Below, piece by piece: positions 1-9,221 of a stretch of 64,000 nt of DNA (positions within the stretch are counted from its first letter, which is position 1; each line of letters opens with the position of its first letter). Both the position numbers and the translations under genes were made by a program. This DNA comes from Flavobacterium restrictum (GTDB lineage Bacteria > Bacteroidota > Bacteroidia > Flavobacteriales > Flavobacteriaceae): contig NZ_VJZT01000002.1 of the NCBI RefSeq assembly GCF_007097245.1, forward strand, positions 241,859 to 305,858, given 5' to 3'. The notes under the pieces were generated by a model. That model saw nothing but the letters and a program-made list of their open reading frames with translations, did not search any database and was not told the DNA's origin.

Positions 1-1454
1 CCGGTAATAATTCCATTTTTATCAACACCAAAATTCATATTTACAATTTCTTTTGAAACAGTTGTTGGTGTTAAATTCACTTCCAATGAAGTTTCGTCTT
101 TCCGAATCAATCGACCAATCCAGTTTAAATCCCTGGTAGGCAATATATTGGGTGAAGCATATTTCTCTGTAGCATCCAATAAAATAATACCATCCGTAGT
201 TTCGACTGCGGCAATAACATAATCAAAAGCATTCAAATTTGGAAACAAAGCAATTCCATTTGCACGTGTACTTATTAGCACTGGATTCGCTTGCAAACCA
301 GCATAACGCAACATGGCAGTAAGCATCAAGTTAATTTCGGCTACATTTCCTGTTTTATTTTTATAGGCTTTTTTTACACCATCATTACAATAAAATCCAT
401 AATAACCATCCCACTTTATATTGGATTTTACAAATTTAAAAATAGCCATAATTTTTTCTTCGGGAGAATTTAAACCAGCAAGCAATGCTTTAAAATCATC
501 CTCAAAATAACTTGTATTATCAAGCTCTTCCCCAAAATCATCAAACTTATAAATTGTTTTTACTAATGATTTCCAATCCGTTGAATACTTTTTTAACGGT
601 TGGTTAGGATACTGGGTCATAGACAATTCTTCAACTAAACTTGCTGTATAATTATCAATATTATTTACGTAAGCCTCTGTTTTTAAAGCAGGTACATTTT
701 CTAAAACATAGGTCGTTTTATTTTCTAAATACGTTAAGGATGACGTGTAGAAACTTGTATTAGTATTACTTGAACTCCATCCTGGGTCAGCTCGTTCCAT
801 TTGCATAAATTTAACTGATTTTTGTTTATGCTCTGCGGTTACTACTGGAAATAAAAACCCTTTTTGATTGGTATTAAACACATAATACTCTGGCACAAAA
901 GTTTTGTACTCCGAAAAATTAACTGGAATTGTAGTTTGAAAATCCCAATTTCTACTAATACCAATGTTTTGACTACGAATAGAATATTTAAATTCTAGAA
1001 CCGATCCTTCCTTTACATTAGGCATTGTTATTTTTTTTTCGGCACGATACTTATTCACTTTTTGATCAAATATACCATCCGATTTCAAAGAGGTCTTTTC
1101 TATTTTTCCACCATTTAAATTATAAGTCACAGCATCCGAAAACGAAACACTTTCCTTGGAATCCTCTCGAATAGAATAACTAACAATTTCGGTAGCCCAA
1201 TCGTATCCTTCTTTCTTGTAAATTTTAATTCTGGCTACAACATCCGTAATTTTTATAAATCCTTCATCTTTTTTATATTCATATCGTGATTCTCCTTTTT
1301 TAAACAAAATTGCTGCTACTGCGGAGCTATCTTTGGGATGGCTTTTTTCTTGTAACTCTGCAACGGTAACTTTGCCCAATTCGAAATTTTGAGCATTGCT
1401 AATTATACTTAAAAGAAGAAAGAAAAAAACGGAGGTGGTTTTACTAAAATGCAT
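1..1454 (-). CDS. DUF3857 / transglutaminase-like secreted protein, C-terminus cut by window edge
   Basis: The frame is open from an ATG at 1454 down to base 1, so about 484 N-terminal residues are present and the end lies outside. It begins with a signal peptide (MHFSKTTSV, a hydrophobic run, then ISNAQ), so export from the cytoplasm is likely. It is a close paralogue of the next gene: both share GFY/GYS-CNDGVKKAY, then TGNVAEINLML (about residue 368) and DYVIAAVE. In active transglutaminase folds the GNV position is GxC and the DYV position carries His; both catalytic residues are absent here. It starts 3 bases after the stop of its upstream paralogue, so the three DUF3857 genes form one operon. 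The substrate is unknown. It is probably a non-catalytic transglutaminase-fold protein. Confidence 0.85.
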   Translation of the reverse strand, partial: MHFSKTTSVFFFLLLSIISNAQNFELGKVTVAELQEKSHPKDSSAVAAILFKKGESRYEYKKDEGFIKITDVVARIKIYKKEGYDWATEIVSYSIREDSKESVSFSDAVTYNLNGGKIEKTSLKSDGIFDQKVNKYRAEKKITMPNVKEGSVLEFKYSIRSQNIGISRNWDFQTTIPVNFSEYKTFVPEYYVFNTNQKGFLFPVVTAEHKQKSVKFMQMERADPGWSSSNTNTSFYTSSLTYLENKTTYVLENVPALKTEAYVNNIDNYTASLVEELSMTQYPNQPLKKYSTDWKSLVKTIYKFDDFGEELDNTSYFEDDFKALLAGLNSPEEKIMAIFKFVKSNIKWDGYYGFYCNDGVKKAYKNKTGNVAEINLMLTAMLRYAGLQANPVLISTRANGIALFPNLNAFDYVIAAVETTDGIILLDATEKYASPNILPTRDLNWIGRLIRKDETSLEVNLTPTTVSKEIVNMNFGVDKNGIIT

Positions 1455-1457
1455 CTG

Positions 1458-3473
1458 TTATATTTTTTTTAAGATTATTTTTTCACTTTGTTTGGCAAGC
1501 ATTCCTTGGTAATAATCTTTCAACATGGGATAATATTCCGAAGAAATAATGGGAGTGTTAATTTGGTGCGTCATGGCTATTTGAATGATATTCCCAGATA
1601 CATTGGTCATGAATTTGAAAGCGCCTAAATCATCTTGCATTTTTAGAATCGCTGCTACGGGCAAAGTCTCTACTTCATAACCGTCCGGAATGGTGATATT
1701 TATAGCATATTTCTCTAGGAAAGGATACCCAAAATCTACTGGATATTCCCGAACTTCTTGTTTGAATGGATTTTGCTCTTTGGCAAAAAATAATAGGGGA
1801 CTTATATAGATTTTCCCTCCAATGATCTCGCATAGATTGGCTCCTTTAAAAGCAAAAGTTTCGGAAACAGGTAATTGTAGTTCCTTTTCATTAGCTCTCA
1901 CATAATCCGAAATTTCTATTTTTTTATACTCATTTTCTAATTTTTCTAGATACATATCTGCTGTAACTGCATCGGCATTTTTCCTAAAAAGTAAGGCTTC
2001 ATGATCTGTTTTTTGTTCTCGTAATTTACCCGATATTTGGCCATTGGCATCAACAGTATAGTTCATGGCAATAGTATCCATTGAGGCTACTTTAGGCATT
2101 AAATCTATTTCTTGGGAGGTACCATCTTTTCGGATCAATCGTCCCACCCAATTTAAGGCTCTAAAAGGCAAGACATTGGGCATAGCAAATTTATCTGTAG
2201 CGTCTAATAATACGACTCCCTGCGGAGTCTCGACTGCCGCAATAACATAATTAAAAGCGGTACGATTGGGGAATAATGCAATCCCATTCGAGCGCGTACT
2301 AACTAAAACTGGGTTTGCTGTTAAACCCGCATAACGCAGCATTGCGGTGAGCATTAAGTTGATTTCGGCAACATTTCCGGTTTTATCTTTGTAGGCTTTT
2401 TTTACCCCATCGTTACAACTGTAGCCAGTATAATCATTCCATTTAACAGCGTTTTTTACATAATTCAATAATGCCGAAATTTTTTCATCGGTGGTGTTCA
2501 ATCCTGCAAGAACGATTTTTAAATCATCTTCAAAATATCCAGTTTTGTTGAGTTCTGGTCCAAAATCATCGTAGTCGTAAATCGTTTTGGTCACCGCTGC
2601 CCAATCAGTCGAATAATATTCATACGGACGGTTAGGGTATTTAATAACCGATAATTCATGAGAAACACTTGATGCGTAGTTATTGATGTTATTCACAAAG
2701 GCTTCTTCCTTGAGTGCGGGCAAGTTCTCCGCCACATACGTAGTTTTAGTTTCTTGAAATTCAAGTTTTTCCTGCGAGGAAGACGTAGTTATTGCACTTC
2801 CTGGTTCAGCAGGTTCTCTGTAACTATAATTTATTGTTTTTTGCTTTTTTTCCTCGGTTACTTTAGGCGTAATAAATCCTTTCATACTCGGTTTGTATGA
2901 ATAATATTCAGGGATATAGGTTTTAAATTCAGAGTAGTTTACTGGAATCGAATTTTGAAATTGCCAATCTTGCAGGGAGCCATATCGAGAGGATTTCACT
3001 GTGTATTTAAACTCGATTACTGATCCTACTTTTACATTTGGCAAAGCAATTTTTACTTGTCCCCAATAACGGTTTACTTTTTCGTTAAACTCCCCATCAC
3101 TTTTAAGCTTTGTTTTTTCTATTTTGCCATCAACCAAATTATAAGTTGCAGCATCCGTAAAGGAAACGTTCTCTTTTGTACTGCCTCCAATGTAATACGC
3201 CACCTTTTGATTAGAAAAATCATACCCTTCTTTTTTGTAAATTTTAATACGTGTAGCCACTTCGGTAACCATGGTAAATCCGTTATCTTGGGTGAATTCA
3301 AAATGAACTTCCCCCTTTTCGAACAATATTGCCGCTACCGCAGTAGTATCTTTTGGATGTTGCTTTTGTTGCAATTCGGCAATAGAAACTTTTCCTAATT
3401 TGAATTCTTGTGCATTCGATTGTAAACAAACCGACAACAACAATAGTAATAATACGGATTTATTTAATGACAT
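1458..3473 (-). CDS. DUF3857 / transglutaminase-like secreted protein, catalytic residues replaced
   Basis: This 671-residue protein has a Sec signal peptide (MSLNKSVLLLLLLSVCLQ, cut near SNAQ), a DUF3857 region over roughly residues 50-250, and a transglutaminase-like core around 330-430. Aligned without gaps to the neighbour at 3479-5389, the neighbour's GDCKALSNYTKALLE corresponds to GNVAEINLMLTAMLR here (about residue 365), so catalytic Cys is Val. The neighbour's GNHVIL corresponds to FNYVIA, so catalytic His is Tyr. An Asp (LLDATD) remains. The fold is probably kept for binding rather than catalysis. It lies 5 bases after the upstream gene's stop and 3 bases before the next paralogue, in one transcription unit. 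The exact role is unknown. Confidence 0.88.
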   Translation of the reverse strand: MSLNKSVLLLLLLSVCLQSNAQEFKLGKVSIAELQQKQHPKDTTAVAAILFEKGEVHFEFTQDNGFTMVTEVATRIKIYKKEGYDFSNQKVAYYIGGSTKENVSFTDAATYNLVDGKIEKTKLKSDGEFNEKVNRYWGQVKIALPNVKVGSVIEFKYTVKSSRYGSLQDWQFQNSIPVNYSEFKTYIPEYYSYKPSMKGFITPKVTEEKKQKTINYSYREPAEPGSAITTSSSQEKLEFQETKTTYVAENLPALKEEAFVNNINNYASSVSHELSVIKYPNRPYEYYSTDWAAVTKTIYDYDDFGPELNKTGYFEDDLKIVLAGLNTTDEKISALLNYVKNAVKWNDYTGYSCNDGVKKAYKDKTGNVAEINLMLTAMLRYAGLTANPVLVSTRSNGIALFPNRTAFNYVIAAVETPQGVVLLDATDKFAMPNVLPFRALNWVGRLIRKDGTSQEIDLMPKVASMDTIAMNYTVDANGQISGKLREQKTDHEALLFRKNADAVTADMYLEKLENEYKKIEISDYVRANEKELQLPVSETFAFKGANLCEIIGGKIYISPLLFFAKEQNPFKQEVREYPVDFGYPFLEKYAINITIPDGYEVETLPVAAILKMQDDLGAFKFMTNVSGNIIQIAMTHQINTPIISSEYYPMLKDYYQGMLAKQSEKIILKKI

Positions 3474-3478
3474 TGGTA

Positions 3479-5389
3479 TTAGTTTTTGGTTAGTATAATT
3501 TTGGCGTTATCATTGCGGTTGACTTGTTCCATAAACAAGCGGTATTCATCGTAGTCTTTGTTTGCATACAAACCACTTTTTACAAAAAGAGTTCTTTTGT
3601 AAATCAAGTTGTTGTCGTCTTTCTTAATAATTTCGGTAGTGTAGGAACCAAATTTAGTTTTTGATTCAAAATTAGCAGGCAAAAATTCTACTGAAAATCC
3701 TGCTGGCAAAACCACCTTTATTTCATCGGAATCAGCAGAACCTCTTGCAATTTCAAAAGGGGTTTTTCTATTTCTAATTCTTTTTACACTTCCAGTATAT
3801 TGGGTAAAAGCATTGACAGGAACCATCATTTTGTTGTTGGCTATTGTTCCATAATTGACCGCACTTATAGCTACGTTTTCGGTAAAGCGAATCGCTTCTT
3901 TATCGTTTACAAATGCCAATTTATCAATTTTTAAATTATTGATATTGTCCCAATACTCTTTGTAATGCTTTTCCTGATCGGTAGGTTGCATTTTCTCTAA
4001 ATAATATTTCCTACCGTATCGAGTCCCTTCAGAAACCATGGTAACTGTCCCCGAAAGCGTTCCATCAGGGGCAACTGTATAACTGCCTTTGCTACTTTTG
4101 GTATTATCGGTATCATCATATATTTTGGTTCTAATGATTTCGCCGCCGTCAGGTTTCATGACAATAACATTTCTATCATCGGTAAAATTAGCTTGGTAGC
4201 CAAAAGGAATATCTTGACTCGTACATTCTAAAAAAAGATATTTATCCTTGTTAGGAACACATAAAATAACGTGATTTCCTTGAATAGAAACAAAATCAGA
4301 TTTAATATCCATTTTGTCCTCATCGCCATACAACTCGGTGTAATAGGCAGGCACGTCGACCGCTTCGAGCAAGGCTTTGGTGTAATTAGAGAGCGCTTTG
4401 CAGTCGCCATATCCTAGCCGATCCACATCACTGGCGGGCATGGGTTTCCAACCGCCAATGCCCACATGTATAAAAATATACCGCGTTTTTTCCTGTACAT
4501 AATGATATACAATTCTGGCTTTCTTGATTGGATCGGTTTCATTTCCTACGAGTGTTCTAATTTTGGTCTTGGTTTCGGCTGATAAATCATCGGTTCCAGA
4601 TAAAATCTTTTCCGAAAACCATTGCCCATACTCTTTCCAAGTCTTGGCATTTCCATCTACTCCTTCTAGGTTAAAATACTCTAATCCCATAGTAACTACA
4701 GGGAAAATGACATCAAAATCCGGACTGTACTCTTCTCTTTTTTGAGCTAAAATATGGGTAGCCGTATACGAAAGTTGCGTTGGTGTATCCGTAGATTTTA
4801 CTATTTTAAAATCAGAAAAATTAGCTTCTTTCTTTTTAAAACCAAGATTTGAAGGACAATTTACATTCAAAATGCTTTTTTCGACACTCAAAAAATAGTC
4901 CGTCAAAGGTTTCCATTCAGGTATAAAAGCAGTAGTTGAAGTTTGTACTTCGCTTTCATAAATTAATGTAAATGGATAAACAATTGGCGTGTAATCTAAA
5001 AAAACGTAGCGGTTTTCAGAAAAAAGAGTGCTACCGCTAACGGCACTTTGATCTTTAAAATCTTTGCGCTTTATTTTTTTGATTTCATTACCCAAACCAT
5101 CATAAACAATCGCTTCGATGCTTCTAACTGTGGTCGATTTATTATACCATTCAATTGCATCAATAGCACGCAACCCTTTTTCATTAAGGACTGTAATAAC
5201 TCTTTTGGTTTTGATAGTCATGCTTCGTTGTGAGGCAATTAGAATATCAATTTGATTCAAACGCACCACAGCATTGGCGTTTTCTTTAAGACTATCCGAA
5301 ATTGATTGCGCATTGTATTCACTTTTTTGGGCTTGGACTGCAATCGAAATACAAATAGTTAGTACTAAAAATAGGGATTTAATCTTCAT
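3479..5389 (-). CDS. DUF3857 domain transglutaminase-like protein with intact Cys/His
   Basis: This 636-residue exported protein begins with MKIKSLFLVLTICISIAVQA, a clear signal peptide. DUF3857 fills the N-terminal half, with a transglutaminase core at about residues 280-400. The core has GYGDCKALSNY (catalytic Cys near 327) and GNHVILCV (His near 371), followed by LECTSQD where the third catalytic position is expected; that position is Glu/Cys rather than Asp. It is the first gene of the three-gene operon and the only one that looks catalytically competent. Such proteins are common in Bacteroidetes, but their substrates (peptide cross-linking, hydrolysis or cell-wall work) are not established. 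The family call is firm; the activity is an inference. Confidence 0.88.
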   Translation of the reverse strand: MKIKSLFLVLTICISIAVQAQKSEYNAQSISDSLKENANAVVRLNQIDILIASQRSMTIKTKRVITVLNEKGLRAIDAIEWYNKSTTVRSIEAIVYDGLGNEIKKIKRKDFKDQSAVSGSTLFSENRYVFLDYTPIVYPFTLIYESEVQTSTTAFIPEWKPLTDYFLSVEKSILNVNCPSNLGFKKKEANFSDFKIVKSTDTPTQLSYTATHILAQKREEYSPDFDVIFPVVTMGLEYFNLEGVDGNAKTWKEYGQWFSEKILSGTDDLSAETKTKIRTLVGNETDPIKKARIVYHYVQEKTRYIFIHVGIGGWKPMPASDVDRLGYGDCKALSNYTKALLEAVDVPAYYTELYGDEDKMDIKSDFVSIQGNHVILCVPNKDKYLFLECTSQDIPFGYQANFTDDRNVIVMKPDGGEIIRTKIYDDTDNTKSSKGSYTVAPDGTLSGTVTMVSEGTRYGRKYYLEKMQPTDQEKHYKEYWDNINNLKIDKLAFVNDKEAIRFTENVAISAVNYGTIANNKMMVPVNAFTQYTGSVKRIRNRKTPFEIARGSADSDEIKVVLPAGFSVEFLPANFESKTKFGSYTTEIIKKDDNNLIYKRTLFVKSGLYANKDYDEYRLFMEQVNRNDNAKIILTKN

Positions 5390-5535
5390 GAAGGTTTGTG
5401 AAAGTGTGAATAATTTACCAAATAAAAGGGCACAAAAAAACCAATCGCAGGCAATTGGGCAATAACATTTTTGTTTTTGGATATTCTTAATTCGTGGTTC
5501 TCAAAAATAGATTAAATCGCACAATAAACAATAAA

Positions 5536-5988
5536 CTATTCTTTATTTTTACTATCAATAATAATTGTTACTGGGCCATCGTTCAAAAGCAGTACTTTCA
5601 TATCCGCTCCAAAAACTCCAGTTTGGATCTTTTTACCCAATTCTTTTTCTAATTTTTGAACAAAATTCTCGTAGATGGGAATAGCAATTTCGGGTTTGGA
5701 TGCTTTGATATACGAGGGACGATTGCCTTTTTTGGTCAAGGCTTGAAGGGTAAATTGGGAAACCACAATAACATCGCCACCACTATCTTTTACGGAAAGA
5801 TTCATTACATGATTTTCATCTCCAAAAATGCGAAGACTCACGATTTTTTGGCACAACCAATCGATGTCTTCTTGTGTATCGGCGTCAACAATCCCAACTA
5901 AAACTAGTAATCCGTTTTGGATTTCGGCTACCATTTTAGAATCGATGGTTACAGAGGCGGAAGAAACCCTTTGAATTACTGTTTTCAA
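5536..5988 (-). CDS. dtd: D-aminoacyl-tRNA deacylase
   Basis: This cytoplasmic proofreading enzyme removes D-amino acids (and Gly from tRNA-Ala) from mischarged tRNA. At 150 residues it has the normal family length. The N-terminus MKTVIQRVSSASVTID matches the family start, and both active-site motifs are visible: SQFTL near residue 78 and NDGPVTI near residue 137. It is the last gene of a minus-strand run: it starts only 2 bases after the stop of the DUF4276 half-gene, so it may be co-transcribed with the ATPase cassette. In related genomes I would expect rsgA directly upstream (from memory, not checked). The call is secure. Confidence 0.97.
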   Translation of the reverse strand: MKTVIQRVSSASVTIDSKMVAEIQNGLLVLVGIVDADTQEDIDWLCQKIVSLRIFGDENHVMNLSVKDSGGDVIVVSQFTLQALTKKGNRPSYIKASKPEIAIPIYENFVQKLEKELGKKIQTGVFGADMKVLLLNDGPVTIIIDSKNKE

Positions 5989-5990
5989 AA

Positions 5991-6503
5991 TTATTTGTGA
6001 TAAAAGTTCAACTCTCGAAGTTTTTCTATCAAAGACCCCTTAAATTTAAGGTAAGAAGGCAATTTATTTAACTCAATTTTTTGACCAATGATTTGATATA
6101 AATCTGAAATATCTAAACCTTTACCTCTTCTTCTTTTAGTCAAATCTAATTTTGACAAACGAATAATCTCTTGAATCAATTTTTTAGGATTATTTATTGT
6201 TTCAGGATTTGAATTTAATCCTAATTCTCCGTCTGTTTTATCTATACCAATTTCATCTTTTATAAGTTGAGTGTCCGCAAGCATCCAGGATTCCGTCATC
6301 TGAATTGGAACAATTGCTATTATATGTTTACAAAAAATAGCCTCATCTTGTGCAGCTATTTTTTTTTGAGCAGGAATTATTTTAGATTCAAAAACCAAAG
6401 TATCATTAATATCATCGGAATCTGTATGGACAAATAAAATCAGCATACTGTATTTTTCATAACCTATCTTTGAAGCTTCTAGTATTTGATCTATAAAACT
6501 CAT
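5991..6503 (-). CDS. DUF4276/TOPRIM-like protein, C-terminal part of a split gene
   Basis: The 170-residue product begins in the middle of what appears to be a TOPRIM fold. It has an LILFVHTDSDDIND segment (acidic DxD at about residues 28-30) and then VPIQMTESWMLADTQL, which matches the 'piqxxExWLLaD' block I associate with DUF4276. The first strand and conserved Glu of TOPRIM are missing here but are present in the overlapping ORF at 6500-6658. The two ORFs overlap by ATGA, and the frame of this ORF is open upstream only to about 6534, so a -1 shift in the A-run at 6509-6514 would fuse them. The combined length of about 220 residues fits the family. It is the likely partner of the ATPase at 6662-8062. 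Confidence 0.7.
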   Translation of the reverse strand: MSFIDQILEASKIGYEKYSMLILFVHTDSDDINDTLVFESKIIPAQKKIAAQDEAIFCKHIIAIVPIQMTESWMLADTQLIKDEIGIDKTDGELGLNSNPETINNPKKLIQEIIRLSKLDLTKRRRGKGLDISDLYQIIGQKIELNKLPSYLKFKGSLIEKLRELNFYHK

Positions 6504-6658
6504 TCCTGTTTTTTCGAACTTATAATTTCTAATTCAGTTTCGATATCTCCAGTACATTCAAAAGCTATATCTAATAAAGTTCGTTCAACAATACTTGATA
6601 AAAATCTAACATCAGTTGTTCCCTCTGTAAATAATCCTGCAAGAATAAAATTACTCAT
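6500..6658 (-). CDS. DUF4276/TOPRIM-like protein, N-terminal part of a split gene
   Basis: This small ORF of 52 codons runs from ATG at 6658 to TGA at 6500. Its product starts MSNFILAGLFTEGTTDVRFL, which looks like the first strand and helix of a TOPRIM domain with the conserved metal-binding Glu (TEGTTD). It then continues to a TGA that overlaps the ATG of the next ORF. It starts 3 bases after the stop of the ATPase gene. Either the two halves are made separately with coupled translation, or a ribosomal frameshift joins them, or a single-base deletion (or assembly error) in the AAAAAA run broke one gene. The sequence alone cannot separate these. Confidence 0.65.
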   Translation of the reverse strand: MSNFILAGLFTEGTTDVRFLSSIVERTLLDIAFECTGDIETELEIISSKKQE

Positions 6659-6661
6659 AAT

Positions 6662-8062
6662 TTAAATAATTGAATCTTCAAATTGTGCTGTTTTTAAATA
6701 ATCATTCACAATAGACAATGTTAACTTCCTATCTTGTTCAGAGAATACTAAACTCAATTGCTGCAATGCATTATCTTTAATTACAGGACTAATCTTTGTT
6801 GAATTTAATTTTAATCTAAAACCATTTGAATCAGCAACAGAAGTTCGCATTTGTGCATACCAAATACTAACATTTTTATCATACTTCCACACTTCCATAT
6901 TACCAACTAAAACAGGAGAATGTGTATTAACAATAACTTGACGCAAAGGAATTTCTATTTCATTAAAATCTACGCTTAAATCCTTTAATAATTCCGTCAT
7001 CGCTTTTATTCTAAAAGGATGAATCCCATTTTCTGGCTCTTCAAAACAAAGTAAACCAGTATGTTTTTCATCAAACTCTAATATGCATAAAGCCAAAATT
7101 CTTAAAGTACCTTCAGACAATACTCTGGAAGAAAACTCTTTCTTATCAACGTCTTTTAGCTTAATTAAATATTGCTTATTCTCATTATCATCAATAACAT
7201 CTACTTCTGTAAAATTGGGTAAAAAAGTATTTAATTTTCTTGAAATCTCTTTGAGTAAGTATTTATCTGTTTGTTTTATCCTAAATAATGCTGCTGCTAA
7301 ATTTTTACCACTAATAGAAATCGTATCTTCTCCGTTATTTTTATTAGTTGCTTGTCTTAAATCTTCAGGATTTAACTGCAAAAATTTCCAACTTTTCATT
7401 TCTTCTTTTGCTGCAAAAACGTGAGGAAAATCTATTGTATCGAAACTACTTAAAACAGTTCTGGTTGCATTACTTAATGGAAATCTTCTTTTATTTCCAG
7501 TAGTTCCGTCTTGAGGCACTTGAATAGTCGCTAAATTATTATCGTATACAGTTTCAATATAAGGAATTCCTCTTTTACCAGTTCCAACTTTTGGTCTCCA
7601 ATACTCTAATGTTTTTTTGGGAATTATACCAGAAACCCAAACATCCTCCTGATGATTTAACTTAAATAAATTCTCCTTTGAGACTGTTAAATCCTGAATA
7701 CCAGATGAATTAATAATTCGTTTAATTGATAATTCATATCTTAATCTAGTATATTTAAGTTTTGTATCATTTCCCCATGCATCTTTAATGTCTTTATTTA
7801 CCAACATTTCAACAACAAACTCAATTTCAGTTGCATAATTATCATCACCGTATTGAGTAAATAATTCAATAAACTCTCCTCTTTGTTCACTAAATGCACG
7901 CTTTAAATTATCTGTTTCTGCTAATCTTGAAAGTAATGTTAAAGCATCAAATAAATTGCTTTTGCCAGAAGCATTTGCTCCTGCAATTACTGTAAAAGGC
8001 GTAAATTCCATTTCAAAATTATGAAAGGATTTAAAACCATCTATTTTTATATATGTTATCAT
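6662..8062 (-). CDS. AAA_21 / ABC-type ATPase of a two-component cassette
   Basis: This 466-residue protein starts MITYIKIDGFKSFHNFEMEF, the typical beginning of OLD/RecF-like ATPases. Walker A is GANASGKSN (residues 28-36), an ABC signature-like LSEGTLRIL sits near 315, Walker B with D-loop is LLCFEEPENGIHP near 337-349, and the switch His is in VNTHSP near 380. There is no nuclease domain of its own, so catalytic work probably falls to the TOPRIM-like partner downstream (3 bases away). ABC ATPase plus TOPRIM is the plan of OLD (fused) and PARIS (separate) anti-phage systems, so a defence role is a reasonable inference, not shown. It lies between two housekeeping genes, rsgA and dtd. Confidence 0.85.
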   Translation of the reverse strand: MITYIKIDGFKSFHNFEMEFTPFTVIAGANASGKSNLFDALTLLSRLAETDNLKRAFSEQRGEFIELFTQYGDDNYATEIEFVVEMLVNKDIKDAWGNDTKLKYTRLRYELSIKRIINSSGIQDLTVSKENLFKLNHQEDVWVSGIIPKKTLEYWRPKVGTGKRGIPYIETVYDNNLATIQVPQDGTTGNKRRFPLSNATRTVLSSFDTIDFPHVFAAKEEMKSWKFLQLNPEDLRQATNKNNGEDTISISGKNLAAALFRIKQTDKYLLKEISRKLNTFLPNFTEVDVIDDNENKQYLIKLKDVDKKEFSSRVLSEGTLRILALCILEFDEKHTGLLCFEEPENGIHPFRIKAMTELLKDLSVDFNEIEIPLRQVIVNTHSPVLVGNMEVWKYDKNVSIWYAQMRTSVADSNGFRLKLNSTKISPVIKDNALQQLSLVFSEQDRKLTLSIVNDYLKTAQFEDSII

Positions 8063-8130
8063 TTTGCTGACAGTAATTTTTAATTATAATCAAAATTTAA
8101 TTGCAATATAAGAAATTAAAAGAATCAAAA

Positions 8131-9108
8131 CTACTTCCTCGTTTCATCACTGGCTTTTCGATCTTCGTCGAATGAATCGACACGATAATTTTCGTCATCA
8201 CCTTCGAGGATTTTAAGGTAACTGTTGTAGCGTGACCAAGCAATTTCATCTTTTTCCAAAGCCGCTTTAATAGCACAATGTGGTTCTTCTTTGTGCAGGC
8301 AATTATTGAATTTGCATTGGTCTTTTAGCTTAAAAAATTCTGGAAAATAACCACTGATTTCTTCCTTCTCCATATCGACAATCCCAAAACCTTTAATGCC
8401 TGGTGTATCAATTATTCGAGCATCAAAACTCAAATCATACATTTCGGCAAAAGTCGTGGTGTGTTGTCCTTGCTTGCTGGCCTCGGAAATGGTTTTGGTT
8501 TTAAGGTGCAAAGTCGGTTCCATGGCGTTGACCAAAGTCGATTTCCCTACACCAGAATGCCCCGAAAACATCGTTACTTTGCCAATCATTAATTGTTTTA
8601 ACTCTTCAACTCCTTTGCCTGTTGCTGCCGAAACTCGCAAACATTGGTACCCAATTTCTTGATACACATGTTGCATATACAATTGCTCATCGAGAGTAGC
8701 ATCATCAAAAGTATCTATTTTATTAAAAACCAAAATGGTTTCTATGCCATACGCTTCGGCAGTGACCAAGAATCGATCAATAAAATTAAAAGTCGTTGGC
8801 GGATTATTGATGGTGACCAACAGGAAAACGCAATCAATATTGGAAGCAATAATGTGCATTTGATGCGAGAGATTCACGGATTTCCTAACAATATAATTCT
8901 TGCGTTCGTGAATGTTATGAATAGTTCCCGTTACAGTATCGGATGTTTCTTCGAGTTCATAATCTACTATATCTCCCACCGCAATTGGGTTGGTGCTTTT
9001 GATGCCTTTGATTCGGAATTTTCCCTTCATGCGGCATTCAATAAAATGACCCTCTTGGGATTTTACGGTGTACCAACTTCCTGTAGATTTATAAACGAGT
9101 CCTGTCAT
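8131..9108 (-). CDS. rsgA: Ribosome biogenesis GTPase RsgA
   Basis: This circularly permuted GTPase helps late maturation of the 30S subunit. The OB-fold region begins MTGLVYKSTGSWYTV. It is followed by G4 (FNKIDTF), G1 (GHSGVGKST, about residue 182), G3 (DTPGIKGFG) and the C-terminal zinc motif CKFNNCLHKEEPHC (near 262). An in-frame ATG exists further upstream at 9231, but the 41 extra residues are unlike the family and would begin upstream of the -7 box at 9161-9168, so I choose the ATG at 9108, giving 325 residues. Transcription runs toward the ATPase cassette and dtd. Confidence 0.96.
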   Translation of the reverse strand: MTGLVYKSTGSWYTVKSQEGHFIECRMKGKFRIKGIKSTNPIAVGDIVDYELEETSDTVTGTIHNIHERKNYIVRKSVNLSHQMHIIASNIDCVFLLVTINNPPTTFNFIDRFLVTAEAYGIETILVFNKIDTFDDATLDEQLYMQHVYQEIGYQCLRVSAATGKGVEELKQLMIGKVTMFSGHSGVGKSTLVNAMEPTLHLKTKTISEASKQGQHTTTFAEMYDLSFDARIIDTPGIKGFGIVDMEKEEISGYFPEFFKLKDQCKFNNCLHKEEPHCAIKAALEKDEIAWSRYNSYLKILEGDDENYRVDSFDEDRKASDETRK

Positions 9109-9160
9109 AGAGGATTTTTGATTGTAGATTAACGATTTCAGATTAATCCAAAACCTTTTG

Positions 9161-9168
9161 CAAAGATA
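9161..9168 (-). promoter_or_regulatory. -7 element of rsgA promoter
   Basis: On the minus strand the bases read TATCTTTG followed by C, matching the Bacteroidetes -7 consensus TAnnTTTG, about 52 bases before the rsgA ATG. No clear TTG at the -33 position is seen. It supports the shorter rsgA start. Confidence 0.5.
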
Positions 9169-9221
9169 AAACTTTGTTTTAGCTTTAAAGTTTAAAGTTT
9201 TTGAAAATTCCATAAAAAAAC

